From the NCBI RefSeq assembly GCF_000002865.3, contig NW_001865042.1, forward strand, positions 1,284,207 to 1,348,206: a stretch of DNA of 64,000 nucleotides. Direction: 5' to 3'. The stretch comes from Monosiga brevicollis MX1. Taxonomy: Eukaryota > Opisthokonta > Choanoflagellata > Craspedida > Salpingoecidae. Of the stretch, positions 13,801 through 25,379 are shown piece after piece; the first letter of the stretch is position 1; every line of letters begins with the position of its first letter. The notes under the pieces are model-generated. The model had not been told where the DNA came from, searched no databases, and saw only the letters and a list, made by a program, of their open reading frames with translations. Made by a program: the position numbers and the translations under genes.

Positions 13801-15608
13801 TGCACGAAGACTTTCGGCTGTTCCTCAGCTCGGCGCCATGCACGTTCTTTCCCGTGAGTGTGCTGCAAAACAGCGTCAAGGTGACCAACGAACCACCCAA
13901 GGGCTTACGCGCCAATCTGCGGCGCGCCTTTGCGGGCATTCAGCGCGACTTTTTCGAGGAACATGTGCTGGGGCAAGATTGGCGTAAGCTTATCTTTGGA
14001 CTGTGTTTCTTCCACGCCATCATCCAGGAGCGGAAGAAGTTTGGTCCGCTGGGTTGGAACATTCGCTACGAGTTCAACGCGTCGGACCGTGAGTGTGCCC
14101 TGGAAAATCTGCGCATTTTCCTTGCCGACGGGCACGTGCCCTGGAACGCCCTGTTCTTTATCACCAGCGACATCACGTACGGCGGTCGCGTCACGGATCG
14201 CTGGGATGAGCGGTGCTTGTCGACCATCTTGAAGCGCTTCTTCCGCCCGAACGCGTTGGATGCAGACTACAAGTACTCAGAGTCGGGCGTGTATTTTGCG
14301 CCTGCGGTGGACACGCTGGAGGAGGTGCAGGCGTACATTGACCGGCTGCCATTTAGCGATCCCCCGGAAATTTTTGGCATGCACGACAACGCCAACATTG
14401 CCTTTCAGTCGCAGGATGCCAACGTGATGTTGCGCACCATTTTGGACGTGCAGCCGCGCATGTCCACAAGTGGCGCAGGCCACACGCCAGACGACGTCGT
14501 GTATGAGTTGGCCGAAAGCATTGAAGCCAAGCTGCCGTCAGCACTGCTGGATCTGGATGAGGCCAAGGAGGGCACTTTCAACCTGGATCCGCAGGGCCGC
14601 GTCAAATCCTTGAGCACGGTGCTGCGCCAAGAAGTGGATCGCTTCAACCGATTGCTCCAGGTCCTTTGGCCATGCTTGCGTGACGTCAAGCGCGCCATCA
14701 AGGGCTTTGTGGTCATGAGTGCGGAGCTAGAGGAGGTCTACAAGAGCTTTTTGAAAAACGAAGTGCCCGCGATGTGGGAGAATGCGGCATATCCGTCACT
14801 CAAGCCTCTGGGCGCGTGGGTGCGCGATCTGTGTTTGCGTCTGGAGTTTGTTTCGCATTGGCTGACCAAGGGCAAGCCAAAGTCGTTCTGGCTTTCAGGC
14901 TTTTTCTTCCCTCAGGTCAGTGATCGGTCCCTCGAAAAAAGGTGGCGGGCCCCGTGTCCTTGTGCGTCGTTTCTGATTGGTTTCCTAGACTCATATATCG
15001 CAAATTGGTACTTGTTGTGTCTGAATGGGTGACTGCAGGGGTTCTTGACTGGCACGCTGCAAACGCACGCGCGAAAATACAATCTGCCCATCGATACCCT
15101 GAGCTTCCAGTTCAAGGTGCATAATGAACAGTACATTCACCAAGACAGCCCCGGCGAAGAAGCAGCAGCACAGGCTGTCGAGGACGGCGTGCTGGTGCAT
15201 GGGGTGTTTATGGATGGTGAGTGGTCTTCCGCAAGCCCACCTTTGATTTGTTCTTGTCATGTCGTGCCGGACTTTGAGCCTGTCTTGATAACTCACGCCA
15301 CTGCTGCTTGTTCCCGCTTGACCTTCGGAGTAGCGTTCCGCTGGGACGACGATGCAGGATGCGTAGCAGACTCATTGCCGGGACAAATGAAGGCCTACTT
15401 GCCCCTCATGCACATGGTGCCAGCCCAGAACTTCACGCCGCCAGCGGAGGACTACATTGCACCGCTGTACAAGACATCTGTGCGCGCGGGTGTGCTCTCA
15501 ACGACGGGCCACTCTACCAACTTTGTTGTGGCTGTGCACCTACCCGCCAAGCAGTCACGCGACTACTGGGTTTCCAAGGGTGCAGCCTTGCTTTGCCAGC
15601 CCGAATGA
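1888..15608 (+). CDS. DNAH6: Axonemal inner-arm dynein heavy chain (DNAH6-like)
   Basis: This is the force-generating AAA+ heavy chain of a single-headed inner-arm axonemal dynein, acting in the flagellum. Exons are 1888-3456, 3650-6028, 6124-6351, 6420-6668, 6811-6945, 7084-7254, 7378-9735, 9954-10061, 10161-14915, 15039-15216 and 15331-15608. All join in frame to give about 4135 residues, near human DNAH6 (~4158). The P-loops are [10 protein letters not shown] (AAA1, residue ~1465), GPTGGGKTT (AAA2, ~1740), GTTGVGKS (AAA3, ~2097) and GVGGTGKQS (AAA4, ~2448). AAA1 Walker B is CFDEFNRI. The stalk coiled coils and microtubule-binding tip ([20 protein letters not shown]) are coded around 11000-11900. 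The C-terminus has the family signature ALLCQ after [16 protein letters not shown]-type residues. The start ATG has a good context (ACCATGG), and the N-terminal [11 protein letters not shown] region matches the DNAH6/DNAH1-type tail. Assignment to DNAH6 rather than DNAH3/7/12/14 is the weaker part. All motor motifs look intact. Confidence 0.93.
6969..6986. repeat. Poly-T run in dynein intron 5
   Basis: A run of 18 T residues inside the intron between exons ending at 6945 and starting at 7084. It probably supplies the pyrimidine tract and is prone to length change. Confidence 0.85.
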
Positions 15609-16550
15609 GCGTATGCCAAGCCTGGCCGACTGCATACTGTAGCTGTGATGATGTGTTTTGTTGTTTGTTTTTTTTGGTGCTTGTATTTGCGACGGTCATC
15701 AAGTGTTGCACACGGAGCTTGAGTGAGGCGATGGTGAGGTGAGGGTTGTTGCTGGCCCTTAAATAAGCCTCTTGTCTTTGTTGTTCGATCACGAGCACAC
15801 GTGCGCGCGCGCCCGTGGCGCTAGGTTTTGACCTCTTGGGTCGCATCAGCTTGTCAATGGGCCTTACTTCAGGCCTCTTGTTATGTTTGGGTCGATTGTG
15901 TGACTTGTACTCCAGACACTTTGGCTGGATGAATCAATAATGGAACTTTGGTTGGCACGTTTGCATGTTTTCATCCAAAGCTACGAAACGGAAAACAGGG
16001 GCGGGCTTTGGGACATCTGAAAACGGGTGTCATGGGCATCAATTATTATGCACGTTAAGGTTTCACACAGGGTGCATAAAGTAAAAAACACCTCCTGAAC
16101 AATGACAGCCAGAGACGAGACACGCACGCGGGCGAGGAGCGCCGACGCCTGAGCTCCAAGAAATACAGAAGAAAAAAGACAAGGTAGGAGGGTGGTCGCT
16201 TGACCAGCAATACGACCCCGTTCAAAAAAAGAAAAAAGAGAGGAAAGAAAGACACCCCCCGACGAAACCCATACCAACCCTTTTGACACGCCATTCGCAC
16301 GCGTCACCGAGAAAGGATGAGAAGTCAAGAAAAAGGAAAAAACCGCAAGAACCAGTGCCCAGACAAAAGGAGCAAGGGAACGAACGGTGTGGCCCGATAT
16401 CTCAAGATCAAAAGGGCTCACCAACACAGCGAGCAAACCGGCTGCACGCTGAAGTATTCTGAGTTAAAACCCGATTTGAGAGGGCGCACAGAGAAAGGAA
16501 GAAGCGAATGGAGACGGGGGATGATGGCCCGATTAGAAGGAGAGGGTCCC
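15609..16550. other. Intergenic region between convergent dynein and DD3-3-like genes
   Basis: About 940 bases between two convergent stop codons. Open frames here are short and show no family motif. An AATAATGG-like AT patch near 15935 could serve dynein 3' end formation, but I cannot show it. The right half (16190-16520) is purine-rich on the + strand. Confidence 0.5.
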
Positions 16551-19368
16551 TCAGACAGTCACAATGAGATGGCCCTTCTGATCGCGGTTGGAAAAGTTGT
16601 TGTTGCGAGTGCACATGTAATCGTACGTGCCAGCACGGAAACGAAACACGCCACCCACGTACGACGCATCTGCGTTATCGAGAAGGTTGTTGAGGTTCTG
16701 GTTGTTGTTGGCGATGGACGTGCTGTCACCGTCAGCGTTGTATGAGGTGTAAAAGCCGGCCGTGGCCATGCGCAGAGCCCAATCGCGCTTGACCTCAGCC
16801 CAGGTGCGCGTCTCCTCGTCCGAGTCCAGCTCGTACGTGAGGCGGTAGATGGTATCACGGTTACCGTGGGCGGGGACAAAGGCGTCGATGGCATCAATCA
16901 TGTTGCCAAACAGGGTGTTGTTCTCCCAAGGGACGGGGAAGCTGGTCTTGAACTGGTCGCCCGAGAGCATTTGCACAAAGTTGTGACGGTCGGTACCGCC
17001 TCGACCCTCACCTGCATCGCCAGCCTGGCCATCACCGGCCGGGTTGGCGTTGTTGTGGGTGTTGGAGCCGGCCCACTGGATGTGGATCAGATCATCCTCT
17101 GTCACGTGGAGCTGATTGGGGACAAAATCGTACTCCACCGAGGGGAAGGTCTGAACAATATTGCCGCGCTTACCACGCACATTGAGGTTGTAGAGGGTGC
17201 GCTCGCCAAAGAAAAAGTCATCGGTCGTGTCAACGGTCGAGCGGAGGCGGTCGCGCAGGGCGGACGACTCGACGCGAGGCACAAGGCGGAAGACGTGGGA
17301 GCGGTCCTGGAAGGTGCGACCAAATTGGGCCGTGTTGATGGCGAGGCGGAGGGCCGTGTTCTTGGCGCCAATGTCCACGTTGGGGTTCTGCTTGACGGGG
17401 GAGACGATGCCAGCACCGTCGTTGTTGTTGAAGGTGCTGTTGACCTTCCAGGCATCGTAGTCATCCGTGCTAATGTTGTAGCGAAGGCGGAGGACGCAGC
17501 GGTGGTCAACGCCAGCGTTGGCATCGAGGCTACCATCCAGGGTGAGGTAGGGCAGAGTCCAGTTGTAGGTGTTGGGCTGGCCAAAGCGACCGTTGCCGAG
17601 GTGGTTGACGCGGGACCAGGGGGCTTGAATGCACTCTGGGGCGGGCACGCCGTGCGGGGCCGCCATGACCCAGCGGCCCGAGTTGGCGGTGCAAGTCGCA
17701 AAAGTGTTGTAGCGCACGCAATTGGGGCAGGCTGCCGTGTTACGGCACAGGCCCTTGCCCTTGACGTTTTGTGACTCGGTCTGGAAGAAGGGGCACAGGT
17801 CAAGGCGATCCGTCATGATGACAATATCAACCCAGGGGCTAGGATGCCAATAGGGCCAGTAGTCGCGTTCCTCGGGGCACTCGTAGCCACGGCGATTGTC
17901 GTTGGGATTTTGGCGGGTGAAGACGGCCGAGCTGTAGCCGGCATTGTTGTTGCGGAGATTTTGATCGGCCGTGAAGAGCCCGCGGTTGCGCTCGCGGCGA
18001 TAACACTCGTCGTACCACTCCCATGTCTCGTGCAGGCCGCGATCCGCGCGGACATCGCCATTGAAGCGGTTCTGGCGCTGGCCAACCGTCTCAGCCGTGT
18101 TGGCAAATTGGTCGTACTCTTGACGGTTGGTTGTCACACCATCGCGAGGCCACATGCCGTTGTTAGGATCGGTACCATAGATGCAGTTGTATTCATCGTT
18201 GATCTGACCATCCACCCAAACGCCGCCAAAGTCCTCGCAGTCGGTGCGGCTGATGACTGGGGATTTCCGGCATGGGAACTGCAGGCTGGGAGTACACGTC
18301 GGGTTGTTTTCGTTGGGAATGAGGCATTCCTTTTCGCAATCCGAGGCGGCACCCGTGCGACCACCCTCGGAAATGTCGGCATCTTCCGGGTCGTCCGGAA
18401 TGCACATGTACTGCAGAATGAGGTTGCAGTTCAGCTTGTGCGGATCGTCGTGTTCGTTACCACCGCAACCGTGTTGGTTGGTCCACTCAACTGTGAGAAT
18501 GGAGCGACCGACCGCCGCAGAGTCATAGGGAGTTTCCCAAGCCTTGGGGTGGCTCATAAAGTACTGAAAGTCATACTGCTTGTCTTCATTGTTTCCAAAG
18601 GCCGTGTCATCGCTGTCGCCCTTGTTGTAGCCACCGCGGTTGTTGTTCTGTTGATGCAGGCAGGGCAAAAAGGTCAGCGCCGTGAGAGAGCGCGGCCATT
18701 GTGCCGCAGCTTTGGGTCACAGACCCGCGGGAAAATCAAACGTCTCACGAGGGGACTGGCCCTGACGGACAGACCTGTGAATCGAACATGCGGTTTCCAT
18801 TGGCACGGTTGGCTGATCGCTCTTCAAGACGATTGTTGGAGCCGCGCGGGTTGTGCATGTACCTGGAGAGGCATCACCAATTGACATGAGAAAAGCCCCG
18901 GCAAAGAGACCCGAGACCAGGAAAACACACACATATACATGCACAAGATCAAGAACGACAACGCGAGCCGAGTCGTTGGCAGAGAAAGAGGCAGCAAAGG
19001 CGTTGAGAAGCGTGCGACGCAGACCAACACCCATCAGACCGCTCTCCTCGAACAACACATGACCAGGGAAGAAGCAGCGCTGCTGGCACACAAGCCCCAA
19101 ACTCACGGAGACCCCGACACACACGGCGCCAATGTCCCCACACACAGGGACCAAATGGCAGGGCACACAGACAACTGCACAGCGACGTGCAACCCGAAAC
19201 AGAAGAGCAAGAGCCCAAGATACCCGGAGGCCGAAGCCAGATGACCCAAGGGATCAAGTCGGCCAGTCAGCGCCACGGCAGGCACACCTTTGACACTTAC
19301 ACATCAGCGTTGACGAGGGCAAGGGCAGCAAGGATGGCAACCAGTGCCATCGCCACCTTCTGAACCAT
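16551..19368 (-). CDS. Secreted DD3-3-like protein (no membrane anchor)
   Basis: Three exons, 19368-19301, 18862-18775 and 18647-16551, join in frame to 750 residues. The N-terminus (MVQKVAMALVAILAALALVNAD) is a signal peptide. The mature protein opens VYMHNPRGSNNRLEE and continues NNNRGGYNKG, EWTNQHGCG, NLILQYMCIPDD, PWSRVNHLGNG, LAINTAQFGRTFQDRSH, NVRGKRGNIVQTFP and QWAGSNTHNN. It ends with YMCTRNNNFSNRDQKG followed almost at once by the stop. These motifs match what I recall of Dictyostelium protein DD3-3 and its relatives in protists and invertebrates, whose biochemical role is unknown to me. It is rich in Asn, Asp and Cys, as expected of an extracellular protein. It is a clear paralogue of the divergent gene at 20330-24690, sharing intron positions, but lacks that gene's C-terminal extension and membrane segment. 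Coding status is certain; the family name is likely. Confidence 0.85.
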
Positions 19369-19473
19369 GGTTGATGGTGCTGTTGGTCGTTGGAGTCTGC
19401 TGCTGCTGCTTGACCACTGCTACCGCTTTGGGTTCCAACAAGTTCGAACTTGTTGGAACAAAGGAAAAAGTCA

Positions 19474-19475
<2 letters not shown>

Positions 19476-19504
<29 letters not shown>
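19476..19504. repeat. (GA)n microsatellite
   Basis: A perfect GA dinucleotide run about 110 bases upstream of the minus-strand DD3-3-like start codon. Confidence 0.9.
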
Positions 19505-19507
<3 letters not shown>

Positions 19508-19947
19508 AGGGGAAAGACAAAGGACAAAAGACAAAAAGACAAAAGAAAGGTGAGGTAAACAAAGAAAACAAAAAGACAAAAGATGGCGTCACTGTTCTGG
19601 CTTGTTGACATAAGGGGATACGCTACGTCTGGCTTTTTCTGCTTGTTTGTTGGGAGGCGTTTGCTCGAGCACATACCAACAAAATGTCCGAAGCAGGAAC
19701 AAAATCTACGACCAGAGGGCAAAGACAAAAGAGGGCGGTCAAGAATGTCAGAAATCAGCAGGTTCAAATCTCCAAGTCAGGTCGAGTCCAATACAAACAT
19801 GAGTTTTTGGTTCCAAAACAATTCAGATTTGCAAGCTGAGCAAACGAGCGTTTTTTCCCCTTGGCCGCTTGCCCTCTACCTTCTTTTGTCTCCGCTCGAC
19901 AAAAGTAAACAAGAAAGAAAAGGTTTCTTTTGTTCCTCATCCTCTCT

Positions 19948-20078
19948 CCCTCTCTCTCTCTTACCAATTCATTCTCTCTCTCTCTCTGTCTCTCTCTGTC
20001 TCTCTCTGTCTCTCTCTCTCTCTGTCTCTCTCTCCGTCTCTCTCTGTCTCTCTCTTCTCTGTCTCTCTTTCTCTCTCT
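19948..20078. repeat. CT/CTGT pyrimidine microsatellite tract
   Basis: A pyrimidine-rich tract of CT units with interspersed CTGT, related in composition to the large array at 58304-58773. It ends about 250 bases before the plus-strand DD3-3-like start. Confidence 0.85.
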
Positions 20079-20329
20079 GCATTTCCCATTGTTGGCCTTG
20101 CATTACGCATTGCTACTGTTAGAGTCTCTGGACCTCGCTGGCGAGGTCACCAAGGGCGAGCGAGCCAGTCAGCCGGCTAGCTCTCGATCGACGACGACTC
20201 ATCCCCTTGTAGCAGCACGCTCGAGGGTGGCATCCTCTCCGAGTTCAGCTCGGGGCTTTGTCAACTCACTCGTTCCGTGATTCTTCTTTGGTGCGCTGGT
20301 CGCCCAAGGGAGCCGTCACACCTTTCAAT

Positions 20330-23300
20330 ATGGCCCGCCATTTCATGACCTGCGCGGCCCTCCTGGTCGCTGCCGTCAAGTAGGTTGTTGGCCTTGATGC
20401 TGCTGCGTTGATGAATTGTTATGGTTGTTGTTGTTTGGTGCTCTGCCCTTGGACCCTGACTCAACGTATCGCTCATGACTGCGAATTGCCTCCCGTCAGT
20501 GCGGACATGTATCTCCAGAACATGCGCGGCAGCAACAATCGTCTGGATGAGGCTCGTCGTGATCGCAACAACGCTAACCGGTGCGTCCTTGCCAGAGTAC
20601 TCGCATGCACACATGTACAAACGAAGCTCCCTTGGACACGATGCTCAGATGCATTTGGCCATAGCTGAGCTGAGCAGCCCGCACAACGCGCGCCCGCGCC
20701 CCCACCGGCTGTCTGAGTCTTGTTTTACTCACCCATTGAACCGTCTTTTTCTTTTTTCTCTCCTCTCTTGAACCGATCCTCAGACTGTTTGACTCGCAGA
20801 ACAACAACCGCGGTGGCTACAACGTTGGCTCACTCTACTACTACGTGGGAGAGAGCATGCCCCTGGAATGGACCAACCAGCACGCATGTGGCAACGAATG
20901 GAACCACTGTGAAATTGTGATCCAGTATATGTGCAATGACAACGTCCGTGATGGTGTCACCACCGCTACCATCCCAGTGCAGCCCTCCAACTGTCTGAAC
21001 AACGATTGTAACACAGATGTACGATTTGGTATGCATGAGGATTACGATTATTACACCAACTGCCGCTACCGCTTCCGTAACAAGGGTCTCTTTACCTCGG
21101 ATCGCAACCTCAACGGCCAAACTGCCATTTACACGCGCCAAAACAATAACGGAGCCCGCCGTGGTTACGAATGTCCCGAAGAGCGCGACCACTACCCCTA
21201 CTGGCATCCCACCCCTTGGATCGATCTTGCCATCCTGACAAACAACGTCTCAAAGTGCGACTACTATCGTGCCGAGTCGGAGAACGTCTTGGGTCGTCAC
21301 TTTTGCTCTCTCCCCGACTCGTGGTACCATCACATGGTCAGCCAGGGAGGCAACGGTCGCTCGGGCTTTATTCCCAACACTGAGGCCCTGTGCCTTGCGC
21401 TCAACAACGAAGACACCCCCATGGTAACTTTCCTCAAGGCTGAAATTAGTGCCGAACACGAAGCTCTCCAAGCCGCCGCCCGTGCCGAGTTTTTGGCCTG
21501 TGAAACCGCTTTTGCTGATTGTGGCTCAACCAACAACCCTGCGACTTGCGTCGCGGCTCTCCCCATCATCACCGAGGATGAGCTGGATGAGACTTGCCCG
21601 CCTTGCCCGGATGGCGAGCGACTGCACCCCGATGACCCTTGCGGCTCGTGCATCCCCGCCTCGTGCTATGATAGCCTGCAGGCCATCAACTTCACGGCCT
21701 ACCCCGAGTCGGGCTGTCCCGATGGCTTTCAGCGCGATGAGTTTAATACCCTCAAATGCATCCGCACCCTGGGCTGTGACATTGACCAAACGTCGTATGC
21801 CACTCGCGCTCAGACCGACGCCTGCCGAACCGAGGCTCTGGATGGCGTCCACCTCGTGTCAGACGGCGTCTGTGTTCAACGCGACGTTCTCGCCGTCGAG
21901 TGTCTCGAGCAGTCCCTGCCCACCGCCTCGTGGACCCAGGCTCAGTCGCACGCCCAGGCCTTCCCCGACGTGGGCATCACCGCCCCCCGCTGCCTGGCTA
22001 ACCCCTGGTCGCGCGTGAACCACCTTGGTAACGGCATGGGCGGCTTTACCAACGGCTTCAACTTCACCATGCCCGACAACGTCAACGAGCGCTGTGCCAT
22101 GCGTGTTCGCTATAATATCACCACTGGCGACTACAACGGCGCCGATCCTCACAACTCGTCTGAAGTCAACAGCTCGCTCAACAAGAACAACGGCAATAAC
22201 CCCTCCAAGGTCAACATCCGCGCCTCGTATAACATTGACCTCGTCGATTCCGAGGTCCCCTACGAGAATCAGCGCGGCTACTATCTGGAGCAGAACCCCC
22301 AGGTGCAGATTTTTGACTACTACAAGTTTTTGCAATTTTGCCCCTCGGCCGACCTCGCTGTGCCCAACGATCCCACTCGCTGCTACACCAGCACCGCCCA
22401 GACTGCGACGCAGCAGGCCCAGGGCGTATACTGCCCCTACCCCTACCACACGCTGAGCCCCCAGCACGGCGCAGCTGGTGACATTGAGTGCCGCGACCCG
22501 GATACGCTCGCCCGCACCAATCCCTCAAACAACGACGATGACTTTGAGCTCCAGCTGGCCATCAACACGGCCCAGTTTGGTCGCACGTTCCAGGACCGAT
22601 CCCACCGCTTTGCCATTCGCCCGCGCGACAACGAACTCACGGAGAAGTGCAATCTCATCCACTCCCTCAACGTTCGCGGCAAGCGTGGCAACATTGTGCA
22701 GACCTTCCCCGGCACCGAATACGACTTTACGCCCAACCGCCTGCACGCCGCCAACGGCGACTGCATTCACTTCCAATGGACCGGCTCGAACACAAACCCC
22801 AACAATAACGACGGGCAGGGCCGACAGGGCACCGATCGCTCCAACATTGCACTGCAAGAGTATGTGCGCGGTGATGGCGGTCGTGGTGTGGAGGGCTACG
22901 GTGGCTTTGGCCTCAACGGCGCCACTTGGACGACGAAGCGCATGGAACCTGGCCTCGAAGGCTACGTCTGGAACGGCGCTCCAACCATGGGCGATGTGCA
23001 GTGCCCCTCCACCTACCCCTTTAGCCACCCCTCCAGCACCACCATGTGCTTTAAGTATGGTACTGGTACCGGTGATGTCTGCCACTCCATGCCTCGTGGC
23101 TCTACCGTCTCGGAAGATGGCGAGGTGACGCTCAATGAGTGCCCCGTCCTGTACTCGACCGACCCCGTGGATGAGACTCGCTGCATGGTCACTTCGTGCG
23201 TCAACGGCGGCTCCAACACGATGATTGCTCGTGTTACCAACTGGCGTCTCTTTGAGGCGTCGGCCAACCCTACCAACTTGGCGTCATTGCTCACCACCAT

Positions 23301-24690
23301 TGGCATGTCCGACGTTCGTCTCGACCTGCCCTCAGTCTCATCGATGGAGCAGATTGGAACACCCGAAGGCGAGCTCCGCGGCCTCTGGGGCACTTCTCAC
23401 CCCGAGCATCTGGATAACGTCACCGCTTGGGGCTTTATGGGCATGACCTACGATCAGCTCGTGAACCTCGCTACCTTGCAAAACGTTCAGCTGGGTGGTG
23501 AAATGTCCGAGTTGGACGATGCCGGTACCTACTATAACATGGAGCCTCACAAGATCAATGGCGCTGGCACCTACAACTACATGTGCACGCGCAACAACAA
23601 CTTTAGCAACCGCTCCCAAAAGGGCCGCATCATTGTCTCGGATGGCCCCGTCGCCACGGAGCCCATTGACGAGCAGGGCGGTGCCATCACTCTCAGTCTC
23701 TCTGAGCGCTACCAGGGCGCGGCTTCCACGCAGCAAAAGGAAATTGGCATGGCCGATGTCTGGCTCCAAGCGCCCGCGGGCTCGCTCGAGTCGCGCACCG
23801 AAGTCAGCATGCGCGTCTGGGCCTCTGTGGGCACTGTTGGTCTGGATAATGGCGCCTCGGATGTCGTGGAGCTTGGTCCCTCCAATCTGGCGGCCATGCG
23901 CCGCTTTTCAGGTGTCTTCCTGACACCCACTGATGGTGCCACTCGTCGTCGCGCCGCCGTGTCGGGTGAATTCTGGGTCGACTTTGCCATCATTAACGCC
24001 ACCGCCGTGCAGGTGGACATTACCAACGATGGCTTGGCTTACTGGCGTCTGGTCAAGGAGTTTTCAGGTGAAAATCCTTCCGTCACCGTGGCTTTCAGCA
24101 CCGCTGACGATGGCGAGTTGGGTCGCCTAACCACGCGCGTTAATGGCAACAACGCTATTTCCGCTGTCTGGACCTCAATCTCCTCCGCTGACATGCTCAA
24201 GGTTGAGGCTGGCGAGGTGTGGGTGACTCTCGTCATTGATGGCGTGACCTACTCTGGTCTGCCCGAGGTTGATGAATCTACGGGCCTGCCCATGACTGTG
24301 CGCGTTCCCGTGAGCCCGTCTTTGAGCTACGGCAAGGTTTACTTTTGGCCGGCTTCGGAGCCCGCTGCTCGTGCGTGCGTGGTCAACGGCAGCTCTTCCA
24401 CCTCGTGCAACCTTCTTCGCCAGGAGATCGACGCCTCCATTTCGGATGGTGAGGCTCTGTTCACGGTGGGCGCGTCGCAAACTCAACCCGCTGGTGGCTT
24501 TTATCAAGTCAGCCAGGGCAGCAACTTGGCCCTCATTGTGGGTGTCACCATCTCGTGCTTCATTGTGGCCGTGGCCATTGTGGGCGGTGCCGTGTACTTC
24601 CGCAAGCACCCTGACCAGTGGAGCGGATTTAAGGCCTGGGGTCCTCGCAAGTACAAGGCCCTGCGTCGCTCGCTGGCCTCTTCCGTCTAA
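20330..24690 (+). CDS. Membrane-anchored DD3-3-like protein with C-terminal extension
   Basis: Exons 20330-20379, 20500-20580 and 20784-24690 join in frame to 1345 residues. A signal peptide (MARHFMTCAALLVAAVNA) is followed by DMYLQNMRGSNNRLDEARRD, NNNRGGYNVG, EWTNQHACG and VIQYMCND. A Cys-rich insert follows (CPPCPDGERLHPDDPCGSC, nt ~21590-21900), then PWSRVNHLGNG, LAINTAQFGRTFQDRSH, RGKRGNIVQTFPG, HFQWTGSNTNPNN and, at about residue 972, GTYNYMCTRNNNFSNRSQKG. The paralogue at 16551-19368 stops at this point. Here another ~370 residues of beta-rich extracellular sequence lead to one transmembrane segment (about residues 1292-1316, LALIVGVTISCFIVAVAIVGG) and a short basic tail ending SLASSV. 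A type I surface protein is therefore predicted. Family name by remembered DD3-3 motifs; role unknown. It may act in cell-surface or matrix assembly, which is inference only. Confidence 0.87.
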
Positions 24691-25379
24691 AGCGCTGATT
24701 GCAGAGTGCTGGCGCCTGCGCTGCGCTCACGCGTGTACGGGGCTAGCACTCGAACACTGCTGACTGTTTTTGCGCTGTCAGAACACCTTTTTCTTGTCTC
24801 TTCTTTTTTTTTTCCCCCTCAGAATGATAAGCTCAGCCCACTTTTTTTTTGCCAGTTGTTATGTTTTGGGTGGGAGTAAACTCGGTGTGCCTTGCTGGTC
24901 GAGGTCTTCCCCGTTTGCGTTGGAGCTTGTACCTCTCAATTTATGTGTATTTTCTGGGATTGCGGTCTCGTAGTGACATCAATTTAAAAGAAGCAAAGTA
25001 GCATCAGCATCTTCACTACACAAAAAGAATGGAAATGCGAAACTGGGGACAGAAGCCTTGAATTTGATACACCACGTGCCTTTGAGCTAAACGGCAGCGT
25101 GTGTGAGCAATCAGCAAGTCGAGTGCGGGACTCACGGGTTGATCAGAAGACGAGGCCTGAGCATACTGATCGATAGCAGCCCAGCAAGATGATGATGATG
25201 ATGGTGAGGATCAAGGCCAAATCAAGGATCCGACACAATCAACCAAATCCCATCGCCATCATCTGCAACTTCCTCATCAACAGCTGCACAAACCACAGAG
25301 ACTTCACATTATACCTGTACATGAGGATCAAGTTTTCTTCATTTGTGAACTTGCTTGCTTCATCTTCCAACGCGAAGAA
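24691..25379. other. Intergenic region
   Basis: About 690 bases between two co-directional genes. It contains T-rich runs near 24805-24850 (possible 3' end signals of the upstream gene) and a GATGAT trinucleotide run at about 25188-25204. No exon was recognised. Confidence 0.5.

Larger units (their letters stand above)
19369..20329. promoter_or_regulatory. Shared upstream region of the head-to-head DD3-3-like pair
   Basis: A 961-base gap separates two divergent start codons. It carries a GA run (19476-19504) near the minus-strand gene and a CT/CTGT pyrimidine tract (about 19948-20078) on the plus-strand side. No other gene was recognised. The purine and pyrimidine tracts are arranged roughly symmetrically, so each lies in the 5' flank of one gene. 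Control of both genes by one bidirectional promoter is inference. Confidence 0.5.

Noticed and set aside
17844-18884. 346-residue plus-strand open frame antisense to the DD3-3-like gene
   Set aside because: It mirrors the real coding exon and runs through its intron 2. The hydrophobic Val/Ala-rich translation is what antisense of Asn/Asp-rich codons gives.
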